Source: Bryobacteraceae bacterium (GTDB lineage Bacteria > Acidobacteriota > Terriglobia > Bryobacterales > Bryobacteraceae). Taken from it: 47,429 nucleotides of DNA. The position numbers and the translations under genes were made by a program. Under the pieces are notes generated by a model, which saw only the letters and a program-made list of their open reading frames with translations, searched no databases and was not told the DNA's origin. The stretch is from the NCBI GenBank assembly GCA_025927575.1, contig JAICLJ010000014.1:1-47429 (forward strand), given 5' to 3'. Of this stretch, positions 40,780 to 47,429 are shown piece by piece; position 1 is the first letter of the stretch, and the number at the start of each line of letters is the position of its first letter.

Positions 40780-42639
40780 ATGCTCCAACTGCTTTGGTTG
40801 ATTCCGGCCATCCCTTTTCTCGGCGCCCTTGTTCTGGCGCTCGCAGGTCGAGCGCTTTCGAGAAGGATGGTCGCCAGTATCGGGGTAGGTTCGGTCGCCA
40901 TCGCGGCTGCGATTTCACTCGCCATCGTACCGGCTGCGCTGGCATTGCCGGCACCCTACACCCAGGTGTTGTGGACCTGGATAGACGTCGCCGGCTTCAG
41001 GCCTGAGATCGCTTTTTATCTCGACCCGGTGTCGCTGCTGATGATCGTGGTGGTGGCGTTCGTCGGGTTTCTGATTCATTTGTACTCGGCGGAATCGATG
41101 GAAGAGGGTGAGGGATACAGCCGCTTTTTCGCCTACATGAACCTCTTTGTGGGTTCCATGCTGGTGCTCGTGCTGGCTGACAATCTTCTGTTGCTCTACC
41201 TTGGCTGGGAGGGTGTCGGGCTTTGCAGCTATCTGCTCATCGGATTCTGGTACAAGGACGCCTCAAATGGGCTCGCCGCGCGCAAGGCGTTCATTGTGAC
41301 GCGGGTTGGAGATACGGCCATGCTCATCGGGCTGTTCATTCTCTTTCACACTCTCGGAACGCTTCAGATACAGGACCTCATGCATCGGGCTAGCGCGCAC
41401 TGGGCGGTAGGCTCGCCGTACGCGATCGCGGCCGCGGCGCTCCTGCTGGGAGGAGCCGTGGGCAAGTCGGCTCAATTACCGTTACAGACCTGGTTGCCAG
41501 ACGCGATGGCCGGCCCGACTCCGACAAGCGCGCTAATTCATGCCGCCACCATGGTGACGGCCGGCGTGTATTTAATTGCGCGTACGCATGTGCTGTATAC
41601 GCTGGCGCCGCAAGTACAGTTTGCGGTTGCCGTGGTCGGCGCGGCAACGCTGCTCCTGGCAGGCTTTAGCGCATTGACGCAGCCGGACATCAAACGTGTG
41701 CTGGCATATTCCACCATTAGCCAGATTGGGTATATGTTCCTGGCGCTCGGCGTTGGCGCCTGGGCTGCCGCCCTGTTCCACTTGATGGTGCACGCGTTTT
41801 TCAAAGCTCTTCTTTTTCTTGCAGCGGGTATCGTTATTGACGCGCTCCATCACGAACACAATATCTTCCGCATGGGAGGATTGCGCAAGGAACTCCCCAT
41901 TGCCTTCTGGACGTTCCTGATTGGCGGATGCTCGCTCGCGGGCTTGCCCCTGGTGACGGCGGGATTCGTCAGTAAAGATCTAATCCTGTGGAGCGCCTGG
42001 ATTTCGCCGTACGGCGGCCTCGGTCTCTGGATCGTGGGTATTATCGGTGTTCTGCTGACCGCGCTCTACATATTCCGTGTCATTTTCATAGTGTTCTTTG
42101 GAACGCGCAACACGCCAGTGACTCATCGGCCTCGGTATCGAATCATCGTCCCCGTGATCGTATTGGCCGCGCTCTCTCTCGTCGGTGGCCTCGTGAAGAC
42201 TCCGTTGCTCGCGTTCTTGCATAACGCATTGCCGGCGCTTGTGGATGCTCGCACTGGCTCTATGACGGAGTTGTCTTCGGCCGTTATCTCGGGGCTCGCA
42301 TTCCTGGTTGGGCTCGGCTTTGCCTATCTGTTCTTCATCAGGAACAAGCAGTACGCCGATTCTTTGATGGCAAGCCCGACCGCGCGGCTCCTTCACGCCT
42401 TCTGGCTTTCCGATTGGGGCTTGGATTGGCTCTACGATCGGGTATTTGTGCGGCCCGTCGTTTGGATGGCGGCCATCAATCGGCGCGATGCTGTCGACAG
42501 CGTGTTCAGTTTGATTGCGTGGATAAACCGCTCGGCGCACTATGCCCTTAGCCGGACTCAGACAGGCAGTTTGCGATGGTACGCCGCCGTGGTCGGCGCT
42601 GGCGCCGTAATCTTCGCCGGGGTGATTCTACTCACATGA
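40780..42639 (+). CDS. nuoL: NADH-quinone oxidoreductase subunit L
   Basis: A 619-residue antiporter-like proton-pumping subunit with about 16 membrane helices. Recognisable are NLLLLYLGWEGVGLCSYLLIGFW with the key glutamate, the loop LPLQTWLPDAMAGPTPTSALIHAATMVTAG, and DIKRVLAYSTISQIGYMFLALG. The C-terminal part should form the long lateral helix HL and a final anchor helix (WYAAVVGAGAVIFAGVIL). It overlaps nuoM by 4 nt (ATGA). Confidence 0.97.
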   Translation: MLQLLWLIPAIPFLGALVLALAGRALSRRMVASIGVGSVAIAAAISLAIVPAALALPAPYTQVLWTWIDVAGFRPEIAFYLDPVSLLMIVVVAFVGFLIHLYSAESMEEGEGYSRFFAYMNLFVGSMLVLVLADNLLLLYLGWEGVGLCSYLLIGFWYKDASNGLAARKAFIVTRVGDTAMLIGLFILFHTLGTLQIQDLMHRASAHWAVGSPYAIAAAALLLGGAVGKSAQLPLQTWLPDAMAGPTPTSALIHAATMVTAGVYLIARTHVLYTLAPQVQFAVAVVGAATLLLAGFSALTQPDIKRVLAYSTISQIGYMFLALGVGAWAAALFHLMVHAFFKALLFLAAGIVIDALHHEHNIFRMGGLRKELPIAFWTFLIGGCSLAGLPLVTAGFVSKDLILWSAWISPYGGLGLWIVGIIGVLLTALYIFRVIFIVFFGTRNTPVTHRPRYRIIVPVIVLAALSLVGGLVKTPLLAFLHNALPALVDARTGSMTELSSAVISGLAFLVGLGFAYLFFIRNKQYADSLMASPTARLLHAFWLSDWGLDWLYDRVFVRPVVWMAAINRRDAVDSVFSLIAWINRSAHYALSRTQTGSLRWYAAVVGAGAVIFAGVILLT

Positions 42640-44123
42640 TTCTCATCTGGCTAATTATAGTGCTTCTGGCCGGAGGCGTTCTGGCCGCGATTGCCGCGCG
42701 CTGGAACTCCGCCCTTGCGCGCTGGATCGCGCTTGTCTCGACGGTAATCGATTTCGTGCTGGTTCTCTATGTCTGGATCAGTCATGCGGGACAGATTACG
42801 CTTCTGGATTCCGGCGCGTGGCTGGCTCAGTTGAACTGGACCTGGATTCCACAGCTCGGCATTCATTTTCACCTCGCTCTCGATGGGTTAAGCCTGCTTC
42901 TGCTCGCGCTCACGTTTTTCATCGGGGCATTCGCGATTCTCGTGTCCTGGACTGAGGTTACAGAAAGCGTTGGATTTTTCCACCTGAACGTCCTATGGAT
43001 TCTTGCCGGAATTGCAGGAGTATTTCTGGCTGCCGATCTGTTTTTGTTTTACTTTGCGTGGGAACTGATGCTGGTTCCCATGTATTTTCTCATCGCGTTG
43101 TGGGGCCGCGAACGCCGGGGCAGGGCAGCGGTCAAGTTCTTTTTATTCACGCAGGCCGGTGGATTGCTGATGCTCGTAGCCATCCTGGCGTTGTATTTTC
43201 TCCATCATCAGAGTACTGGTGTATTTACATTTGAATACGCAGACTTGCTGAATACTCCGTTATCCGCGAGCGCCGCGCTTTGGATCATGCTTGGCTTTTT
43301 CGCGGCGTTTGCCGCCAAATTGCCATTGTTCCCATTCCATACCTGGCTGCCGGACGCTTGCAGCGAGGCGCGCATACCGGTTTGCGTGATTCTTGCAAGC
43401 TTACTTGCAAAAACCGCAGCTTATGGCATGATCCGGTTTTTAGTTCCGCTATTTCCCGGCGCCGCTCGAGAGTTTGCGCCGGTTGCCATGACGCTGGGGG
43501 TGGTGGGGATACTCTACGGCGCCGTTCTGGCCTTCGGCCAAACAGATCTCACACGTCTCGTGGCATACATGAGCATCAGCCATCTCGGTTTTATCGTGCT
43601 CGCAGTTTTCTCTTGGAATGAACTTGCCCTGCAAGGCGCCGTCATGACGATGATTTGCCACGGGCTCAGTGTCGGCGCTCTCTTCATTCTGGTCGGTGCT
43701 CTGGAGGGACGCATCCATACGCGAGACGTGGGCCGTATGGGTGGACTCTGGGCGACCGCGCCGCGGCTGAGCGGAGCTGCCTTGTTTTTCGCACTCGCCT
43801 CTATGGGACTTCCCGGCCTTGGGGATTTCATTGGAGAGTTTCTGATTCTGCTGGGGACGTATCGTGTTCACCCGGTCTTCGCAATCGTCGCTACCTTCGG
43901 CGTGCTGGCATCCACGTTCTATGCGCTTCGATTGGTACAGCTAGCTTTCCAGGGGCCGAACGTCCATCGCGCGGCTATGCCCGATCTCGTTTATCGGGAG
44001 GGCTTTGTCATTACACTAATGGCCGGCGCGCTTATATGGTTGGGGCTGAATCCGCAGCCGGTTCTCAAGACATTCAGCCCGGCGCTGCGGGCGCTCGAAA
44101 CGAGCGTTCAAATAAATAGGTAA
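42636..44123 (+). CDS. nuoM: NADH-quinone oxidoreductase subunit M
   Basis: A 495-residue antiporter-like subunit with about 14 helices. The key glutamate is in FYFAWELMLVPMYFLIALWG and the pumping lysine in AAKLPLFPFHTWLPDA. After that, the usual [13 protein letters not shown] loop is replaced by CSEARIPVCVILASLLAKTAAYG, a departure from most NuoM sequences I know. TRLVAYMSISHLGF is conserved. The ATG at 42636 overlaps the nuoL stop; the upstream frame extension is inside nuoL. Confidence 0.96.
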   Translation: MILIWLIIVLLAGGVLAAIAARWNSALARWIALVSTVIDFVLVLYVWISHAGQITLLDSGAWLAQLNWTWIPQLGIHFHLALDGLSLLLLALTFFIGAFAILVSWTEVTESVGFFHLNVLWILAGIAGVFLAADLFLFYFAWELMLVPMYFLIALWGRERRGRAAVKFFLFTQAGGLLMLVAILALYFLHHQSTGVFTFEYADLLNTPLSASAALWIMLGFFAAFAAKLPLFPFHTWLPDACSEARIPVCVILASLLAKTAAYGMIRFLVPLFPGAAREFAPVAMTLGVVGILYGAVLAFGQTDLTRLVAYMSISHLGFIVLAVFSWNELALQGAVMTMICHGLSVGALFILVGALEGRIHTRDVGRMGGLWATAPRLSGAALFFALASMGLPGLGDFIGEFLILLGTYRVHPVFAIVATFGVLASTFYALRLVQLAFQGPNVHRAAMPDLVYREGFVITLMAGALIWLGLNPQPVLKTFSPALRALETSVQINR

Positions 44124-44126
44124 CAG

Positions 44127-45572
44127 ATGAACTCTACCGACATGCTGGCGCTTTTACCATTACTGCTGATTGCGGCTACGGCAATCCTGGTTATGCTGGC
44201 GATCGCCGTCCGGCGCAGTCATCTGGTATCGGCGGTGCTGACGGTATTGGGCTTTTGCGCTGCTTTTGCAACCCTCTTCGTTGCGGCGCAGTTTGCTCCG
44301 CGTGAGGTGACGCCACTCATCATTATCGATTCGAGCGCGCTTTTCTATATGGGCCTGATCCTTGCCGCCAGCATTGCGGTTGTGTTCCTCTGCTACGGAT
44401 ATTTCAAACAGGAGGAATCGCATCGCCCGGAAGAGCTGTATCTCTTATTAGCGATTGCTGTGCTTGGCTCAGGCGTTCTCGTCTGTGCGAGCCACTTCGC
44501 TTCCTTTTTTCTTGGCCTCGAGCTTCTCAGTGTTGCTCTTTACGGGCTCATTTCGTACGAACGCACGACGAAAGCTTCGGTCGAAGTCGGGCTCAAATAT
44601 CTTGTGCTCGCGGCGGCCTCTGCTTCGTTTCTGCTATTTGGAATGGCGGTTCTCTATTTCGAATTCGGAACGATGGATTTCAGCGGGATTATGGCTGCCA
44701 CGGCGGCGCAAGGAGTTGATTTCGCAACTATAGCCGTCGCGGTCTCGCTCATTGTGGTGGGCATCGGCTTCAAGCTGGGGCTTGTTCCGTTCCACATGTG
44801 GACGCCGGATGTTTACGAGGGCGCCCCGGCCCCCGTGGCGGCGTTTGTGTCGACCGTCTCAAAGGGAGCCATGTTCGCGCTTCTAATCCGATTTTTCGAT
44901 CAATCAGGCGTCCGGAACGACAGCTCGATCCTACTGGTGTTCTCGATCATCGCGATCGCCTCGATGATCGCCGGAAATCTGCTGGCATTACTGCAAAACA
45001 ATGTGAAGCGCATTCTCGCCTACTCCTCGATCGCCCATCTTGGGTATCTCGTCGTTGCCTTCAAGGCTGGCGGACCATTCGGCCGTTCCGCAGTTGCGTT
45101 CTACCTGGTTGCTTATTTTGTGACCATGTTGGGCGCTTTTGGCGTAGTGACGGTGCTGTCGCGGCCTGGCGACGATCTCGGCGACCTCAACGGCTATCGG
45201 GGCCTGTTCTGGCGCCGTCCGGTTCTCGCCAGCGTGTTTACCGTAATGCTCCTGTCTCTGGCCAGTATCCCGCTCACGGCCGGCTTCATTGGCGAGTTTT
45301 ACCTCGTTGCCGCGGGCGCTTCCGGCTCGCTCTGGGCACTCGTCATCATTCTCGTCGTTTCGAGCGCCATCGGCCTGTTCTACTATTTGCGGATTGTGCT
45401 TGCTTTATACAGCCACATGCCCGAATCCGCCGGTGAAGCCGTTGCGCCATCGCGGGCTTCGTCGCATTCGTTAAGTTGGACGCTCGGAGTGCTCACGGTG
45501 GCCGTCATTCTGATCGGCTGCTACCCGAACCCCGTGATGCGGCTAATCCAAACGATCGTCGCGGGCTCCTGA
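44127..45572 (+). CDS. nuoN: NADH-quinone oxidoreductase subunit N
   Basis: A 481-residue antiporter-like subunit and the last gene of the operon, 3 nt after nuoM. It shows FFLGLELLSVALYGLISYE, GLKYLVLAAASASFLLFGMA, the loop GLVPFHMWTPDVYEGAPAPVAAF and VKRILAYSSIAHLGYLVV, all typical of NuoN. A small hairpin (GTGAC-TAAA-GTCAC, 45598-45611) follows the stop but has no U-tract, so the operon end is not clearly marked. Confidence 0.97.
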   Translation: MNSTDMLALLPLLLIAATAILVMLAIAVRRSHLVSAVLTVLGFCAAFATLFVAAQFAPREVTPLIIIDSSALFYMGLILAASIAVVFLCYGYFKQEESHRPEELYLLLAIAVLGSGVLVCASHFASFFLGLELLSVALYGLISYERTTKASVEVGLKYLVLAAASASFLLFGMAVLYFEFGTMDFSGIMAATAAQGVDFATIAVAVSLIVVGIGFKLGLVPFHMWTPDVYEGAPAPVAAFVSTVSKGAMFALLIRFFDQSGVRNDSSILLVFSIIAIASMIAGNLLALLQNNVKRILAYSSIAHLGYLVVAFKAGGPFGRSAVAFYLVAYFVTMLGAFGVVTVLSRPGDDLGDLNGYRGLFWRRPVLASVFTVMLLSLASIPLTAGFIGEFYLVAAGASGSLWALVIILVVSSAIGLFYYLRIVLALYSHMPESAGEAVAPSRASSHSLSWTLGVLTVAVILIGCYPNPVMRLIQTIVAGS

Positions 45573-45696
45573 CCACGCGAGAGCGGAATCCGGCACGGTG
45601 ACTAAAGTCACTGAATCAACGCGACCTAACCTGCAAACGTGAGGAAGGGAGATCTCGAATGAATCGCCGTGTTCGCGAACTTGCAAAGAGCTCGTA

Positions 45697-47070
45697 ATGC
45701 CTCCTTCGAAATCAATTCACGCGGCTGCGAGCGCGCCTGACATTAGAACGGCCGGGATTAGGACACGCGAAGTTTCTCTTCAGCGGCTCCTCATCGCTTT
45801 CATAGCGACAGGGCTTTTCTTTCTGCTGCTGCCCGGCACATTTCTCGGTGTTTGGAATTTACTAGCGATCAGCGGAGGGCATTCAGCAACCGATGTGTCC
45901 CCGGCATGGATCCAGGCACATGGGCATGCGCAGATATTCGGCTGGATTGGTTCATTCATTATTGGCATTGGGTTCTTCTCGCTCTCAAAAATGAGCGGTA
46001 TTCAGCCGTTCGTCCTGGCTCGGGGCTGGATGTGCTGGGCTTTATGGACCTGTGGAGTCTTGCTTCGGTGGACTACGAATATCTACGGATGGCACTGGCG
46101 CGCAATGTTGCCGGTTTCGGCAGTGATTGAGATTGGCGCGTTTTTAATCTTCTTCCTGAGCGTTGGCCGGAAGAAGCGGAAGCAGATGGAATCGGCCAAA
46201 CTCAAAGGGCAGGCTTACAAAAGAGAAATCTGGATGAAGCTGGCGTTAGCGTCGAGCATCGGTTTCCTTTTAACGCTCGTTGCGAGCCTGGGCGCTACGT
46301 TCTATGTGGCGCTTAGCAGCGATACGTCGGCGCTCCCCCACCTCCTGGATGAACGCCTTCTCGTCTTGACACTTTGGGGATTCATTACACTTGCCATTTG
46401 GGGCTTTAGCTCCAAGTGGCTGCCTGTGTTTGTTGGATTGCGGAAGCCGGACGACCGGATGCTTCTAATGGCGCTCGCCTGTGTGGAAGCGGGCGTGATA
46501 GCGGAAGCCGCTGGCGCTGCCCGACTTAGTGGCGTACTGCTGCTGATTGGCGCGGTTGGCGCCGTTTTCGGACTGAATATCTTCACGTCTTCCGAGCGGC
46601 CTCCGAAGACAAAGGGAATCCACAGCAGCTTTCCTGCCTTTGTGCGCATCGCATATGGGTGGATGTTGTTCGCGGCGGCGGCTACAATATGGGCTTTAGT
46701 TTCGGATCACGCAGGCGGAATTTGGGGAGCCTCGCGCCATGCGTTAACCGTCGGCTTCATTTCGACTATGGTGTTCGCCATTGGCCAGCGCGTGCTTCCC
46801 GCCTTCTCCGGCATGCGAACGTTGTTCTCGCCAGGCGTGATGTTCGCTTCCCTGTTGACTTTAAACATAGGGTGCTTCGTCCGCGTTGCAAGTGAGATCG
46901 CAGCATACGAAGACAACGTCGCGAGCGCATGGAGCGCATTGCCGGTCTCTGCGATTTTGGAAATGACCGGTGTCACGCTGTTTGCGCTGAACTTGTTATT
47001 GACTCTTCTGTCGCGTCCTCCTCATGAAGCGCGGCTGAAGGAATTTCAAGCGACAACAGTTGTTGAATAG
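45697..47070 (+). CDS. NnrS-like multi-pass membrane protein
   Basis: A 457-residue protein with about 12 hydrophobic segments. H75 and H77 in WIQAHGHAQIFGWIGSFIIG form the histidine pattern typical of NnrS, a membrane haem- and copper-binding protein that eases nitrosative stress. RHALTVGFISTMVFAIGQRVLPAFSG (about residues 348-373) is a second conserved family segment. A polar N-terminal stretch of about 27 residues precedes the first helix. The gene lies 124 nt after nuoN and 17 nt before a hemerythrin-domain gene, which supports a role in NO or oxygen response. Assignment to the NnrS family is from memory of its motifs. Confidence 0.8.
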   Translation: MPPSKSIHAAASAPDIRTAGIRTREVSLQRLLIAFIATGLFFLLLPGTFLGVWNLLAISGGHSATDVSPAWIQAHGHAQIFGWIGSFIIGIGFFSLSKMSGIQPFVLARGWMCWALWTCGVLLRWTTNIYGWHWRAMLPVSAVIEIGAFLIFFLSVGRKKRKQMESAKLKGQAYKREIWMKLALASSIGFLLTLVASLGATFYVALSSDTSALPHLLDERLLVLTLWGFITLAIWGFSSKWLPVFVGLRKPDDRMLLMALACVEAGVIAEAAGAARLSGVLLLIGAVGAVFGLNIFTSSERPPKTKGIHSSFPAFVRIAYGWMLFAAAATIWALVSDHAGGIWGASRHALTVGFISTMVFAIGQRVLPAFSGMRTLFSPGVMFASLLTLNIGCFVRVASEIAAYEDNVASAWSALPVSAILEMTGVTLFALNLLLTLLSRPPHEARLKEFQATTVVE

Positions 47071-47087
47071 AGATTGGAGGAATTGTC

Positions 47088-47429
47088 ATGCCAGTTATTA
47101 TAGGGGCCAAGCCAGGAGGCGATTTTTCAAACCCCATGGGGTTGTTGACAGACTGTCACCGGAGGATTGAACGATTTCTTGGTGTCCTTGTTAAAGTTGC
47201 CGAACAGGCGCAGGGCAGCCCCATGACGCCCCTCCAGAAAGAGGAATGGCTCCGCGCGTTGGAGTATTTCCGCAACGCGGCGCCGCGTCATACCGCCGAT
47301 GAGGAAGAAAGCCTGTTTCCCCGGTTACGGCAAATCGATGAGCAGCGAGTGAAGGATGCGCTCGCAAAGATGCAGGAGCTTGAGGACGATCACGTGCAGG
47401 CAAACGCATGGCACGATGAGGTCGACCGG
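47088..47429 (+). CDS. Hemerythrin HHE-domain protein, truncated by window end
   Basis: A frame from the ATG at 47088 runs to the window end (114 codons). GGAGG lies 7 nt before the start, giving a good ribosome site. The helical protein begins MPVIIGAKPGGDFSNPMGLL and shows likely di-iron ligands in DCHRRIERFL, RHTADEEESLFPRL and DDHVQANAWHDEV, which is the HHE pattern. Hemerythrin-like proteins bind oxygen or NO or repair iron-sulfur clusters (for example YtfE/Ric). Co-directional with the NnrS-like gene at 17 nt and probably in the same operon. The C terminus is missing. Confidence 0.85.
   Translation, partial: MPVIIGAKPGGDFSNPMGLLTDCHRRIERFLGVLVKVAEQAQGSPMTPLQKEEWLRALEYFRNAAPRHTADEEESLFPRLRQIDEQRVKDALAKMQELEDDHVQANAWHDEVDR

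Noticed and set aside
1..47429. CRISPR array, prophage, defence island or biosynthetic cluster
   Set aside because: No regularly spaced repeats, phage structural genes, Cas/nuclease systems or assembly-line synthases were seen on either strand.

Overview
This 47.4 kb window is a chromosomal segment of moderately high GC with densely packed genes on both strands. I infer an Acidobacteriota genome, probably of the Bryobacterales/Solibacter type. The support is indirect: many secreted enzymes with twin-arginine-like N termini (DUF362, rhodanese, Gfo/Idh/MocA, GH8), an RraA/SDR/Gfo/sugar-isomerase mix, a DUF5818-like secreted protein, and a decayed piece of what looks like an ADOP-type MacB permease. 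No rRNA, tRNA, CRISPR array, phage region or intact insertion sequence was seen.

Layout. 1-6010: a partial secreted protein and a DUF362 protein (minus strand), an RraA-like protein with a hydrophobic N terminus, an SDR reductase, a cysteine-rich exported rhodanese, a Tat-type Gfo/Idh/MocA oxidoreductase and a secreted SGNH hydrolase. 6081-9078: a B12-dependent ribonucleotide reductase with a possible NrdR operator/promoter and a candidate terminator. 9172-13751: a transposase remnant, a secreted S9 peptidase, a sugar isomerase/Gfo oxidoreductase pair and a small secreted DUF5818-like protein. 13837-18016: an apparently truncated membrane protein joined out of frame to a permease fragment, a HExxH metalloprotease, cytochrome P460, DoxX, a DUF892 ferritin-like protein and a small orphan.

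18546-29603 is a compact cellulose-synthesis operon in the order bcsQ, bcsA-bcsB (one 1467-residue fusion), bcsZ, bcsC, with 4-nt stop/start overlaps at the last two junctions. The fusion keeps the GT2 catalytic motifs and a PilZ c-di-GMP receptor, so cellulose output should be under c-di-GMP control. BcsZ is the periplasmic GH8 endoglucanase and BcsC the TPR/beta-barrel outer-membrane exporter. A transposase tail and a transaldolase separate this operon from the next one.

31338-45572 is a complete complex I operon, nuoA, B, CD (fused), E, F, G, H, I, J, K, L, M, N. All iron-sulfur ligand motifs are recognisable, including the optional N7 cluster in NuoG. Two adjacent inverted repeats lie in its leader. 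The window ends with an NnrS-like multi-pass membrane protein followed after 17 nt by a truncated hemerythrin-domain gene, a pairing that suggests handling of nitric oxide or oxygen.

I did not find a clearly new biological system. The most useful leads are the BcsA-BcsB fusion with its degenerate BcsQ partner, the gene-debris junction near 13.95 kb, the putative NrdR site and the hairpins before nuoA.
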